Below are positions 46,055-55,405 of a stretch of DNA of 64,000 bases, one piece after another. The stretch spans positions 62,001 to 126,000 of the forward strand of contig DATJVC010000030.1 of the NCBI GenBank assembly GCA_035501935.1, read 5' to 3'. Under the pieces are notes generated by a model. That model searched no databases, was not told the origin of the DNA, and saw nothing but the letters and a program-made list of their open reading frames with translations. The first letter of the stretch is position 1. Every line of letters starts with the position of its first letter. Source of the stretch: Gammaproteobacteria bacterium. GTDB lineage: Bacteria; Pseudomonadota; Gammaproteobacteria; JAJPIJ01. The translations under genes and the position numbers were made by a program.

Positions 46055-46861
46055 TTACTTCTTGGCGTCGGCTTTGGGCTTGGCCTCGCCCTTCGCGTCG
46101 CCCGCTTTGGCGCCCGCGGCGGGAGCCGCCTTGGCATCGCCTGGTTTCGCCGCGCCAGCCGGAGCTTTCGCATCCGCCTTGGCGCCTGCAGTGGGGGCCG
46201 CCGCGCCTTCCGCACCAGCAGCGGCCGCGCCTTCGGCGCCAGCGGCGGCCTCGGCTGCCGCAGCTTCGGGTGCCACTTCGGCGACCGGTTCCTCGATGAC
46301 ACGCGGAATGTGGCAGGACACCACGGCGTGTTCCGGATCCTCCGCCACTTCCACACCCGCCGGGAGTTTGAGTTCAGACAGGTGTAGGGTGTCGTTGACG
46401 TGCATGCCGCCGACATCCACCGCGATGTACTCCGGCAGGTCCTTTGGCAGACAGCGGATCTGCACCTCGGACATCAGATGGCTGAGCACCGCGCCTTCGG
46501 TCTTCACACCCGGGCAGATTTCCTGATTGAGGAAATGCAGCGGGATGCGCATGGTGAGTTTTTGTTTCTCATCGACGCGCAGCAGATCGATGTGCAGCAG
46601 ATATGCCTTGTAGGGATGGCGCTGCAAGTCTCTCATGACGACGCGCTGGGTGGCACCGTCGAGCTTGAGCGTCAAGATGTGCGAGTAAAACGCCTCGTGT
46701 TCCAGATGCAGCAGCATATCGGTGTTGCCGACCTGGATGGACTGCGGCTCCTTGCCGGCGCCATAAAGTATGCCGGGTACTTTGCCGGCGCGACGCAGGC
46801 GGCGGCTCGCACCTTTGCCTTCATCGACGCGCTTTTCGGCGGTGATTTCGAATTGTTGCAT
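46055..46861 (-). CDS. rplY: 50S ribosomal protein L25/general stress protein Ctc
   Basis: 268 residues. The N-terminal L25 domain (about 1-90) binds 5S rRNA and includes EGKGASRRLRRAGKVPGILYG. The middle Ctc/TL5 domain (about 95-185) contains VDVGGMHVNDTLHLSELKLP. The last about 75 residues are an Ala/Gly/Lys/Glu/Pro-rich low-complexity tail that is longer than the usual CTC extension. It is in the conserved order prs-rplY-pth. Confidence 0.94.
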   Translation of the reverse strand: MQQFEITAEKRVDEGKGASRRLRRAGKVPGILYGAGKEPQSIQVGNTDMLLHLEHEAFYSHILTLKLDGATQRVVMRDLQRHPYKAYLLHIDLLRVDEKQKLTMRIPLHFLNQEICPGVKTEGAVLSHLMSEVQIRCLPKDLPEYIAVDVGGMHVNDTLHLSELKLPAGVEVAEDPEHAVVSCHIPRVIEEPVAEVAPEAAAAEAAAGAEGAAAAGAEGAAAPTAGAKADAKAPAGAAKPGDAKAAPAAGAKAGDAKGEAKPKADAKK

Positions 46862-46959
46862 GATGACTTCTCCTCAACTATTCAACTGCGTTTAACATAC
46901 CCGCCCGCGACCAGACGGATTCTTGCACTTCAATTCCCCCTTGCGGGGGCAAACAAATT

Positions 46960-47913
46960 CTAATCCATGAATAGCGAACTCAGCGACTCGCCCATGCAGA
47001 TGCGGCGGATGCACTCCGCCAACAAATCCGCCACCGACAGCTGCCGGATGCGCTTGCAGGCCGCGGCATCACCCTGCAACGGGATGGTGTCGGTCACCAC
47101 CAGTTCGTCCAGCTTTGAATTCTCAATGTTCTGCACGGCCCGCCCGGACAGCACCGGGTGGGTGCAATAGGCCACCACCTTATTGGCGCCGTTGTCCTTC
47201 AGCGCGGCCGCCGCCTGGCACAATGTTCCGGCGGTGTCCACGATGTCATCGACGATGATGCAGGCGCGGCCGCTGACGTCACCGATGATGTTCATCACCT
47301 CCGACTCGTTCGCCTTCGGGCGGCGTTTGTCGATGATTGCCAGGTCGGCGTCATCCAGCCGCTTGGCCAGCGCCCGCGCGCGCACCACCCCGCCCACATC
47401 CGGCGACACCACCATCAAATCCGGCGGCCGGTGCCGCCATAAATCGCCAAGCAACACCGGCGAGGCATATATATTGTCCACCGGAATGTCGAAAAATCCC
47501 TGCACCTGATCCGCATGCACATCCACCGTCAACACCCGGTCCACACCGGCGGACTGGATCATGTTCGCCGCCAGGCGTGCCGTGATGGGCACCCGCGCAG
47601 ATCGGGGGCGCCGATCCTGACGGGCGTACCCCATGTACGGGATCACCGCCGTCACCCGTGCCGCGCTCGCGCGGCGCATGGCGTCGGTCATCACCAGCAA
47701 TTCCATCAAATTGTCGTTGGCCGGGGCGCAGGTCGATTGCAGGATGTACACGTCCCTGGCGCGCACATTCTCGATGACCTCGATCAGGACCTCACCATCG
47801 CTGAAGCGGTCAACGACCGCCTTGCCGAGCGGCAAGTGCAGACAGTTGGCCACCGCCTCCGCCAGCTTGCGGTTGGCATTGCCGCTGAACAGCGTCATCT
47901 GATCCAGCGCCAC
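46960..47913 (-). CDS. prs: Ribose-phosphate pyrophosphokinase
   Basis: The GTG start at 47913 is preferred because AGGAG lies eight bases upstream and the resulting [18 protein letters not shown] aligns with the usual family start; the ATG at 47898 lacks a good site. Motifs: [12 protein letters not shown], the [10 protein letters not shown] catalytic flexible segment, the [12 protein letters not shown] and the PRPP loop [13 protein letters not shown]. It makes PRPP from ribose-5-phosphate and ATP. It lies between tRNA-Gln and rplY, which is conserved in this class. About 317 residues. Confidence 0.95.
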   Translation of the reverse strand: MALDQMTLFSGNANRKLAEAVANCLHLPLGKAVVDRFSDGEVLIEVIENVRARDVYILQSTCAPANDNLMELLVMTDAMRRASAARVTAVIPYMGYARQDRRPRSARVPITARLAANMIQSAGVDRVLTVDVHADQVQGFFDIPVDNIYASPVLLGDLWRHRPPDLMVVSPDVGGVVRARALAKRLDDADLAIIDKRRPKANESEVMNIIGDVSGRACIIVDDIVDTAGTLCQAAAALKDNGANKVVAYCTHPVLSGRAVQNIENSKLDELVVTDTIPLQGDAAACKRIRQLSVADLLAECIRRICMGESLSSLFMD

Positions 47914-48019
47914 GCCCTGCTCTCCTCGCTTACCATATATATTTGGCCGGGGCGCCAGTCCTATTCCGGGCATCCCGCCCTTCGCCCCTGCGGGGCCAGC
48001 GTCGCTACGCTCCGCTGTT

Positions 48020-48042
48020 CCAATTCGCTCCGGGCGAATTGG
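48020..48042. repeat. Perfect 9-bp inverted repeat in the prs leader
   Basis: CCAATTCGC and GCGAATTGG arms enclose TCCGG in the region between tRNA-Gln and prs. It is part of a run of short G+C-rich dyads (about 47985-48080) that includes CCCCTGCGGGG and CCAGGTTCTCATCCTGG. The block looks like a dispersed intergenic repeat or a processed leader structure. There is no T-tract on either side. Confidence 0.5.
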
Positions 48043-48131
48043 CGAACCTTCCAGGTTCTCATCCTGGCATTGCCCACCCATCCATTACGATGCATCACAC
48101 ATCGTATCACTCGAAAATTTTATAAAATTGG

Positions 48132-48203
48132 CTGGGGCGCCAGGATTCGAACCTGGGAATGCGGGAGTCAAAGTCCCGTGCCTTACCGCTTGGCTACGCC
48201 CCA
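48132..48203 (-). tRNA. tRNA-Gln (anticodon TTG)
   Basis: Read on the minus strand, TGGGGCG...CGCCCCA forms the seven-base-pair acceptor stem. The anticodon arm is CGGGA-CTTTGAC-TCCCG, giving anticodon TTG, and the T arm contains GGTTCGAATCC. The discriminator base is G and the CCA end is not encoded. It lies between ispE and prs, the same place as in other gammaproteobacteria. Confidence 0.96.
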
Positions 48204-48247
48204 ATTCGTCGTCCTGCCCACAACTGATCGCCCAGTTTGCTGGCGAT

Positions 48248-49138
48248 CTAAAGCTTCCATCGCCAGTCCATACTCATCTGGACATTCGCCTGCGCGTGTT
48301 CCAGCCGGTCCAGCAACGGGGAGCGATTCAGCGCCCGCACTACATAACCCCGCCATGGCGCGGGAACCTGCATACCCACGGCCCGCGCCCGCGCCTCGGA
48401 AGCATAAGCAGCATACACGCAGGAACCCGTGCCGGTCAGCCGCGCCGGCCCGCGCTCTGCAAGCCAGTCCAGAGCGGCCGCCACTGGCGGAAAATGGCGT
48501 CGTACCACCGTTTCGCAGTCGTTTCCGACCGCCGTACCCTCAAGGAAGGCGCGAATTGTGATGGGTGAAGTATGACGTGTCAAATCAGGGTCGGCGAAGA
48601 CCATCGCCGTGGTAACCGAACATTCCGGCTTGATGAGCACAACCCAGGATTCCGGGGGCTCGACAGGCGTGAGCCGCTCGCCGACGCCTTCGGCGAAGGC
48701 CGCACGACCATAGAGAAAGATCGGCACATCGGCGCCCAATTCGACTCCAAGTTGGGCCAGTTCTTGATCCGCCAGATGCAGGTCCCAGAGATGATTGAGA
48801 GCCACCAGGGCCGTGGCCGCATCCGAACTGCCTCCGCCGATGCCTCCACCCACTGGCAGACGCTTGTCGAGATGCAGAGTAACGCCGGCATCGATACCGG
48901 TATGTGTCTTCAACAGACGCGCGGCGCGTACCGCCAGATTCTGCTCCGCGGTGATACCCGGCAGCGGCGTGACGAGGAGGATTTCACCATCATCGCGACG
49001 TTCGAAATCAAGCAGATCGCAGCAATCCAGGAATTGAAACACGGTCTGCAATTCGTGGTAACCGTCCGACCGCCGCCCCAGCACGTGCAGGAACAGGTTG
49101 ATCTTGGCCGGCGCCGGCCAGTGCAGGCTCGTGCTCAT
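48248..49138 (-). CDS. ispE: 4-diphosphocytidyl-2-C-methyl-D-erythritol kinase
   Basis: 296 residues, GHMP kinase family. WPAPAKINLFLHVLGRRSDGYHEL carries the substrate residues, LPVGGGIGGGSSDAATALVALN is the ATP-binding glycine-rich loop, and LTGTGSCVYA is motif 3. It phosphorylates CDP-ME in the MEP isoprenoid pathway. Position upstream of tRNA-Gln and prs, and 7 bases after lolB, agrees with the conserved lolB-ispE-prs block. Confidence 0.96.
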   Translation of the reverse strand: MSTSLHWPAPAKINLFLHVLGRRSDGYHELQTVFQFLDCCDLLDFERRDDGEILLVTPLPGITAEQNLAVRAARLLKTHTGIDAGVTLHLDKRLPVGGGIGGGSSDAATALVALNHLWDLHLADQELAQLGVELGADVPIFLYGRAAFAEGVGERLTPVEPPESWVVLIKPECSVTTAMVFADPDLTRHTSPITIRAFLEGTAVGNDCETVVRRHFPPVAAALDWLAERGPARLTGTGSCVYAAYASEARARAVGMQVPAPWRGYVVRALNRSPLLDRLEHAQANVQMSMDWRWKL

Positions 49139-49145
49139 CGCATTG

Positions 49146-49754
49146 TCAATGCAATTGCCATTCCCCGACCACCAGCCGGACCTTCACCGGATCATTCTGC
49201 ATGTATATCTTTTCCGGCAATTCCAGCCCGCCCACCTTCTGATAGCGCAACACGCTGATCCGCCAGCCATCCTGCTGCAGATCCACCAGATGCCCGGCTT
49301 CATCGACGCGTAACTCCTGTGTTTTGCGACCGGGCGCGGGAAGACCCAGCACCCAGTAGCGCATGCCGTACACCGGCAGGCTCCAGCCGAGATTTTCCTG
49401 CATCAGCTGACTCGGATCCGGCGCCTCCAGCGTTTTGTCCGGCATGCGTAATTGTACGCGGTCAGGCGCGCCGGTGAGTTCGAAGGTGCCCTGGCTCAGA
49501 GGCGCCATGAAGCGCATCTGGTAATGTTCCGCCTCGTTCTTCCATGTGACGCTGGCGGTCCAATTGTCCTGCGCGGTCTCAATGGCCACACGTCCCTGGA
49601 TGTCCCAACGCTGCAACTGCCGGAGTTGTTGCTGCCGGCGTTGCCACAGGGACAACTCCGGCTTCCCCTCCGGTAGAAAGAGCGGCTTCATCTCGGCACA
49701 GCCGGCCAGTCCGAGCAGGCCGAACAGCCAGAATGCGGCGTACCGGCGCCCCAC
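49146..49754 (-). CDS. lolB: Outer-membrane lipoprotein receptor LolB
   Basis: 202 residues. A lipoprotein signal with lipobox GLAGC places the lipid on Cys19. The mature protein has LQRWDIQGRVAIETAQDNWTASVTWKNEAEHYQMRF and a series of beta strands of the LolA/LolB half-barrel. It accepts lipoproteins from LolA at the outer membrane. It lies just after the TPR lipoprotein gene (5 bases) and before ispE. Confidence 0.88.
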   Translation of the reverse strand: MGRRYAAFWLFGLLGLAGCAEMKPLFLPEGKPELSLWQRRQQQLRQLQRWDIQGRVAIETAQDNWTASVTWKNEAEHYQMRFMAPLSQGTFELTGAPDRVQLRMPDKTLEAPDPSQLMQENLGWSLPVYGMRYWVLGLPAPGRKTQELRVDEAGHLVDLQQDGWRISVLRYQKVGGLELPEKIYMQNDPVKVRLVVGEWQLH

Positions 49755-49759
49755 TTAAT

Positions 49760-51535
49760 TTATAATCCGAAGCGGTCGATGACTGTTTTCAGCGTCTTGT
49801 CATCGGGCGCTGTTTTCAACGCCGCCTTCCAGATGGCGCGCGCCTCAGCCTTGTCACCCTTGACCCACAATACCTCGCCCAGATGGGCAGCCACCTCGGG
49901 GTCCTTGCGCATGGTGTGCGCGCGCTTCAGAAAATCGACCGCTTCATCCCACCGGCCCAGCCGGTAGAGCACCCACCCCATGCTGTCCAGAATGTAGAAG
50001 TCATTGGGGCTGAGTTCCAGCGCCTTCTTGATGAGGTCATGGGCCTCCTGATAGCGGGTGGTGCGATCGGCCAGCGTATATCCCAGTGCATTCAATGCCT
50101 GGGCGTTGTTGGGATCCAGCTCCAGCAGGTGCCGTAGATCGCGCTCCAGCAGATCCAGCTTGCCCATCTTCTCCGCCAGCATGGCGCGGGCGTAGAGCAG
50201 TTCGGCATCGTCACTGTCCTGCAGCAGGCGGTCATAGATGACCATGGCCTGTTCGTATTGGCCGGCCTCGGTCAGCAACTCGGCCTCGGCCCGCACCAGC
50301 CGCAGGCGTTGCTCGTCGTTCTCGGCCGGGACGGTCTGCAATGTCTTCTGTGCCTCCTGCACCTTGTTCTGCCGCGCCAGCATCAGCGCCACGCGCATTT
50401 GCGCGTCGAAGCGATTCTCGCCGCCTTTGACGCTGCGATACCATTTTGCCGCGCCGGCGTAATCCTTTTGCAGCTCGGCAATCTGGCCCAGATAGAAGCG
50501 GCCCTCATCGGCGTGCTCACCGAGTGCAATAAGTTTCTGGAAATGCCGCCGGGCCGCGCCGTTCTGGCTGGCCTCCAGCGCGATCAATCCCAAGGCGAAG
50601 TGCACGTCCGCATTTTTAGGTTGGGATTTTTCGACCCGTTCGAACTGCCTGCGGGCGTCATCGTATCGCCGCGCCTCAGTCAGCATGCGGGCGTAGAGCA
50701 GGCGCAGATCATCCAACTTCGGACGCTGCTGCAACATTTCTTCCAGCCAGCTGATGGCGATGGCGCCCTGCCCCTGCTTCTCCAGCACGCCGAGGTACGC
50801 GGCGACCACGCCAAGATTCTTCGGATCGGTGTCGATCACCTCCTCCATGGCCGTCCGCGCCTTGTCCGTATCGCCGGCACGCAGTGCCAGCAAGGCATAG
50901 GCAAACAATGCGTCGGGATTGCGCTCGTGACGGGCGAGCAATTTTTCCATGACATTGAGGGCCACCTGTTTGTCTTCCTGTCGGCTCAGGGTGTTGGCCA
51001 CCGCCCAGGTGCGCTGGCTCGAGGTGCCGAGCGGCGAGTTCAGCACCACTTCCAGGTGATCCAGCGCTTCATCAATGCGATTTTCCTCAATGAGAATCGA
51101 GGCCAGCACCTGCTGGGCCTCCAAATTGTCCGGTTCGAGAAAGACCCAGCGCTGGACGGCCTCGAGGGCATGCTCCTCGTCATGGGCATAAATGGCGATG
51201 CGCGTCGCCCGCTCGGCCACTTTGGGGTCAGGCAGGGTGCGCGCCAATTGCATATATTGATCGAGTGCCACGTCCACCTGGCCACGCTGGCCGGCAAGCT
51301 CGGCCAGCAGCAGTGCATAGAGCACGTCCTCGGTCAGCCCTTCTCCCGGCGTGTAGTGCAGGTCCAGCGGCGGGATCACCTGCGGCGCCGGGGCCGCCTG
51401 GGTGGCGGGCGATGCGGCGGACGTTTCCTGCCCGGAGGTTTTCGGCGGCGTGCCGACGCACCCCGCCAGCAACAAGGCCAGGCAGGACGTGAGCAGCAAT
51501 AGCCGGCGGGTCAGTAAGGAGGGCATTATGTTCAT
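49760..51535 (-). CDS. TPR-repeat lipoprotein
   Basis: 591 residues. The start encodes a lipoprotein signal (LLLLTSCLALLLAGC), with MPSLLTRR at 51526 as an alternative start. More than ten TPR-like units fill about residues 75-590, including NAQALNALGYTLADRT and FYILDSMGWVLYRLGRWDEAVDFL. Similar TPR lipoproteins precede lolB in other gammaproteobacteria. It probably works as an outer-membrane scaffold; the partner is unknown. It is divergent from hemA with a 179-base gap. Confidence 0.82.
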   Translation of the reverse strand: MNIMPSLLTRRLLLLTSCLALLLAGCVGTPPKTSGQETSAASPATQAAPAPQVIPPLDLHYTPGEGLTEDVLYALLLAELAGQRGQVDVALDQYMQLARTLPDPKVAERATRIAIYAHDEEHALEAVQRWVFLEPDNLEAQQVLASILIEENRIDEALDHLEVVLNSPLGTSSQRTWAVANTLSRQEDKQVALNVMEKLLARHERNPDALFAYALLALRAGDTDKARTAMEEVIDTDPKNLGVVAAYLGVLEKQGQGAIAISWLEEMLQQRPKLDDLRLLYARMLTEARRYDDARRQFERVEKSQPKNADVHFALGLIALEASQNGAARRHFQKLIALGEHADEGRFYLGQIAELQKDYAGAAKWYRSVKGGENRFDAQMRVALMLARQNKVQEAQKTLQTVPAENDEQRLRLVRAEAELLTEAGQYEQAMVIYDRLLQDSDDAELLYARAMLAEKMGKLDLLERDLRHLLELDPNNAQALNALGYTLADRTTRYQEAHDLIKKALELSPNDFYILDSMGWVLYRLGRWDEAVDFLKRAHTMRKDPEVAAHLGEVLWVKGDKAEARAIWKAALKTAPDDKTLKTVIDRFGL

Positions 51536-51714
51536 CAGGACTTCAACGTCCAGCAGATCGGATTAGACGACCGGTCCACTCGATGGTTTCTATGATTATC
51601 ACTATAGCCTAGTTGGCGGGGGGCGGTCAGCTTGGTCCTCCCGGCATTGCTTGTCACGCAACGTCCCTTACCGCAGAATGCCCGCACGTCCGCGTATTTT
51701 CATCGATTTGTGCC

Positions 51715-52995
51715 ATGCCGCTTTCAATCTTTGGTATCAACCACCACAGTGCTCCGGTCAGCCTGCGCGAGCACATGGCCTTCAGCGAGGCCGAATTGCC
51801 GGCGGCATTGCGGGGGCTGCGCGCGACTGGAGGCGTGCTGGAAGCGGCAATTCTGTCCACCTGCAACCGCACCGAGCTTTATTGCGTGGTCGATAGCACA
51901 GACAATGCCGCGCCCATCGAGTGGTTGCTGGCGCACCATGGCGCCGTGGCGCAAGATTTGCGGCCTTTTCTTTATCATCATCCCGAAACTGGGGCGGTGC
52001 GGCATCTGCTGCGGGTGGCCTGCGGTCTGGACTCCATGGTGCTGGGGGAGCCGCAGATTCTGGGTCAGTTGAAGACCGCCTATCAGGCTGCCGCCGAGAG
52101 CGGCACCGTGGGCCGCATACTCAACAAGCTCTTCCAACACTCCTTTCACGTGGCGAAAAAAGTCCGCACCGACACCGCCATCGGCAACAGCCCCGTGTCG
52201 GTGGCCTTCGCCGCCGTGCGCCTGGCGCAGCAGATCCACGGTGATCTGCGCGCCTGCACCGCACTGCTCATCGGCGCGGGCGACACCATTGAGTTGACGG
52301 CGCATCATCTGACCCGCCAGCGCCTTGGCCGCCTGCTCATCGCCAACCGCACGTTGGAACGTGCGCAAGGGCTGGCCTCCCGCTTCGGCGGCTACGCCAT
52401 GCCACTCGCCGATCTGCCGCGCCATCTGGCCGAGGCCGATATAGTCATCTCCTCAACCGCCGCCCGGCTGCCGGTATTGAGCCGCACCACGGTGGCCGCC
52501 GCCCTGCAGGCGCGGCGGCACCGGCCCATGTTCCTGGTCGATCTCGCCGTGCCGCGCGACATCGAACCGGCGGTAAGTGGTCTGGAGGACGTCTATCTAT
52601 ACACCATCGACAACCTGCAATCCGTCATCACCGACAATCTGCGCTCCCGCCAGGCCGCCGCCCTCCAGGCCCAGGAGATCATCGATCTGGAGGCGCACCG
52701 CTTCCTCGAGTGGACGCAGCAGCACGATGCCGTCGAACTGCTGCGACAGTTGCGCGGCCGCGCCGAGTCGGTGCGGGATGAATTGCTCGTCAAGGCGCAG
52801 CAGCAACTGCAACAGGGCGTGCCCGCCGCCGATGTGCTGCAACAACTCGCCGGCGCGCTCACCAACCGGTTGCTGCACGCACCCACCGTGATGCTCAAGG
52901 ACGCCGGCATCGACGGCCGCGATGACCTTCTGCGCGCGGCGGCGGAGTTGTTCGATCTCGCCCCCAAACCGGGCAACGGCGGGAATTCGGGCTAA
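51715..52995 (+). CDS. hemA: Glutamyl-tRNA reductase
   Basis: 426 residues from the ATG at 51715; the frame is open further upstream but the family starts with [19 protein letters not shown]. The catalytic Cys is in [23 protein letters not shown] and the NADPH-binding [16 protein letters not shown] follow, and the C terminus forms the long dimerisation helix. It makes glutamate-1-semialdehyde, the first committed step to tetrapyrroles. It precedes prfA and prmC in the conserved cluster. The divergent gap contains a TATGAT-like element near 51590 but no promoter I would call. Confidence 0.95.
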   Translation: MPLSIFGINHHSAPVSLREHMAFSEAELPAALRGLRATGGVLEAAILSTCNRTELYCVVDSTDNAAPIEWLLAHHGAVAQDLRPFLYHHPETGAVRHLLRVACGLDSMVLGEPQILGQLKTAYQAAAESGTVGRILNKLFQHSFHVAKKVRTDTAIGNSPVSVAFAAVRLAQQIHGDLRACTALLIGAGDTIELTAHHLTRQRLGRLLIANRTLERAQGLASRFGGYAMPLADLPRHLAEADIVISSTAARLPVLSRTTVAAALQARRHRPMFLVDLAVPRDIEPAVSGLEDVYLYTIDNLQSVITDNLRSRQAAALQAQEIIDLEAHRFLEWTQQHDAVELLRQLRGRAESVRDELLVKAQQQLQQGVPAADVLQQLAGALTNRLLHAPTVMLKDAGIDGRDDLLRAAAELFDLAPKPGNGGNSG

Positions 52996-53011
52996 ACTGT
53001 TCGTTCACCCC

Positions 53012-54094
53012 ATGAAAGACTCTTTGCTGCGCAAATTGCATACGCTCGCCGAACGCCGGCAGGAATTGAACGTTATGCTGGCCGATCCCGGCATCATTGC
53101 CGACCAGAACCGCTTCCGTATGTTGTCGCAGGAACTCGCGGGGCTGGCGCCGGTGGTGGCGTGCTTCGATCAATATCGGCACACACAAGAGGCGCTGGCC
53201 CATGCCCGCGAGCTGGCCAACGACGCCGATCGCTCCATGCGCGAGCTGGCGCAGGAGGAACTCAAACGCGCCGAGGCTGAAAACCTGCGCCTGGAAGACG
53301 AATTGCAGCAGTTGTTGCTGCCCAAGGATCCGGCGGACAACAGCAACATCTTTCTGGAGGTGCGTGCCGGCACGGGCGGTGATGAGGCTGCGTTGTTTGC
53401 CGCCGAGCTGTTCCGTATGTACAGCCGCTACGCCGAGTCGCGCGGCTGGAGGGTGGAGATCATCAGCAGCAACGCGAGTGAACTGGGCGGCTACAGGGAG
53501 ATCATCGCACGCATCATCGGTGCGGGCGCCTATTCCCGGCTCAAATTCGAATCCGGCGTACACCGCGTGCAACGCGTGCCCAAGACCGAGGCGCAGGGTC
53601 GCATTCACACCTCCACCTGCACCGTCGCCGTCCTGCCGGAGATGGACGAAATCACCGACATCGAGATCAACCCAGCGGACCTCAAGGTCGACACCTACAG
53701 GGCCTCCGGCGCCGGCGGCCAGCACGTCAACAAGACCGATTCAGCGATCCGCATCACCCATCTGCCGTCGGGCATGATAGTCGAATGCCAGGAGGAGCGT
53801 TCGCAGCACAAGAACCGCGCCAAGGCCATGAGCCTGCTCAAGGCCCGGCTGCTGGCGGCGCAGCACGAAAAGCAGCAGGCGCAACAGGCCGAGACCCGCC
53901 GCAATCTGGTGGGCAGCGGCGACCGCTCGGAACGCATCCGCACCTACAACTTCCCGCAGGGGCGGGTCACGGATCACCGCATCAACCTGACGCTCTACCA
54001 GCTCCCCACCCTCATGGAGGGCGACCTCGACGGCGTCATCCAGCCGCTGATTACCGAGCATCAGGCGGACCTCATGGCCGAGCTGGGTGCATAA
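53012..54094 (+). CDS. prfA: Peptide chain release factor 1
   Basis: 360 residues from the ATG at 53012, which matches the family length; the open frame upstream overlaps hemA. The stop-codon recognition region and the universal GGQ loop ([17 protein letters not shown], about 230) are intact, with [17 protein letters not shown] before it. The GGQ glutamine is the methylation target of PrmC encoded next. It reads UAA and UAG. The start is 16 bases after hemA. Confidence 0.97.
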   Translation: MKDSLLRKLHTLAERRQELNVMLADPGIIADQNRFRMLSQELAGLAPVVACFDQYRHTQEALAHARELANDADRSMRELAQEELKRAEAENLRLEDELQQLLLPKDPADNSNIFLEVRAGTGGDEAALFAAELFRMYSRYAESRGWRVEIISSNASELGGYREIIARIIGAGAYSRLKFESGVHRVQRVPKTEAQGRIHTSTCTVAVLPEMDEITDIEINPADLKVDTYRASGAGGQHVNKTDSAIRITHLPSGMIVECQEERSQHKNRAKAMSLLKARLLAAQHEKQQAQQAETRRNLVGSGDRSERIRTYNFPQGRVTDHRINLTLYQLPTLMEGDLDGVIQPLITEHQADLMAELGA

Positions 54095-54098
54095 ACAA

Positions 54099-54974
54099 AT
54101 GCCATCAGCCCGCACCATGTCATTGTCCTCCACCATCGATGCCGCACTGGCGGCGGCAGCCGCGCAACTTGCGACCGCTGCCGGCACGCCGCGTCTCGAC
54201 GCGGAATTGTTGCTGGCTCACGCGTTGGACTGCGATCGCGTGGCCCTGCTCACACATGGCGAACAATGGCTTGATGAAGGCACCCTGAGTAAATTCGAGG
54301 ACTTGATCGCGCGGCGTCAGCGGGGCGTGCCCGTGGCCCATCTTTTGGGCCGGCGTGAATTCTGGTCATTGACGCTGGATGTCACGGCCGACACGCTCAT
54401 CCCGCGTCCGGAGACCGAACTTCTGGTCGAACTGGCGCTGGCTCGCGTCCCCGTGGAAGCCGCATGGCCGTTTGCTGATCTCGGTACAGGCAGCGGCAAC
54501 ATGGCGCTGGCACTCGGACATGAGCGCCCCCATTGTGCCATCACCGCCACCGATTGCTCTGCGGCGGCTTTGGCGGTGGCGCGGGACAACGCACAGCGGC
54601 TGGCGGTGACCAACGTCCGGTTTCTCCACGGTGACTGGTTTGCGCCTCTGCGCGATGAGCGCCATGCGTTGATCGTCAGCAACCCACCATACGTCGCGAC
54701 GGATGATCCGCATCTGCGTGAAGGCGATCTGTGTCACGAGCCGCAGCTGGCGCTGGTTTCAGGTCCGGATGGATTAGATGCCCTGCGGCACCTGATCCAG
54801 TACGCGCCGGAACATCTGCTGCCCGGTGGCTGGCTGCTGCTGGAGCATGGCCATGCGCAGGGGGCGGCGGTGCGCGAACTTTTCAAGGGCCGGGGGTATG
54901 ATCAAATCGCCACGCACCGTGATCTGGCCGGACACGAACGTGTGACCGTGGGACGCACCTCGCATGACTCTTGA
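54099..54974 (+). CDS. prmC: Release factor glutamine methyltransferase
   Basis: About 291 residues. The N-terminal helical domain has TPRLDAELLLAHAL and VAHLLGRREFW, then the SAM site FADLGTGSGNMALALG and the catalytic NPPY in IVSNPPYVATDDPHL. It methylates the GGQ glutamine of RF1 and RF2. The GTG at 54087 overlapping the prfA stop and the ATG at 54117 are alternative starts. It overlaps the following unknown gene by 11 bases. Confidence 0.94.
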   Translation: MPSARTMSLSSTIDAALAAAAAQLATAAGTPRLDAELLLAHALDCDRVALLTHGEQWLDEGTLSKFEDLIARRQRGVPVAHLLGRREFWSLTLDVTADTLIPRPETELLVELALARVPVEAAWPFADLGTGSGNMALALGHERPHCAITATDCSAAALAVARDNAQRLAVTNVRFLHGDWFAPLRDERHALIVSNPPYVATDDPHLREGDLCHEPQLALVSGPDGLDALRHLIQYAPEHLLPGGWLLLEHGHAQGAAVRELFKGRGYDQIATHRDLAGHERVTVGRTSHDS

Positions 54975-55386
54975 TGATTGGCATAAAACGCGCAGATTGA
55001 GCGTGGCGGTCTGTTCCGCGCCACCATCAGAAGTGACTGTGCGTTTGCGGTTGCTTGCCGGTGTAAGTTTCGTGCGCTGGCTGGATGTCCGTCATCTGGC
55101 AATCCGCTACGATCTCCGGCAGCTGGATTTCGTGCAGATCAAAAGAGAGCTTGCTACGCTCGGCGTGTCTCTCGCCGCGACGTTTTGGGATCGTCTGCGT
55201 GAAGGACTCTGGTCCTACATGGAAACAACCCAGCGCGAGGTCGATGCCATGCCGGCCGGTTGGGATGCGGATGTTCAGCGCATTTACGTCAGCCGCTATC
55301 GCCGGCGGCGGCACGGGTTCCGCGACGAGCGCCCGCAGCAATGGCGCAAGTATCTGGACAGGGCGCCGGCGCCGGATAAGCCCTGA
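54964..55386 (+). CDS. Unknown protein between prmC and the moeB-like gene
   Basis: 140 residues, no signal peptide or TM. The middle (about 22-75) has an alternating pattern, VTVRLRLLAGVSFVRWLDVRHLAIRYDLRQLDFVQIKRELATLGV, seen in parts as VRLRLLAGV and LDFVQIKRELATLGV, which would suit a beta-alpha-beta unit like HMA or ferredoxin-like folds. There is no CxxC metal motif. The C terminus is Arg-rich (YVSRYRRRRHGFRDERPQQWRKYLD). It overlaps prmC and is 19 bases before the E1-like gene, so it belongs to this transcript. Confidence 0.65.
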   Translation: MTLDDWHKTRRLSVAVCSAPPSEVTVRLRLLAGVSFVRWLDVRHLAIRYDLRQLDFVQIKRELATLGVSLAATFWDRLREGLWSYMETTQREVDAMPAGWDADVQRIYVSRYRRRRHGFRDERPQQWRKYLDRAPAPDKP

Positions 55387-55405
55387 TCGGCCGCAGTATC
55401 CCGCC

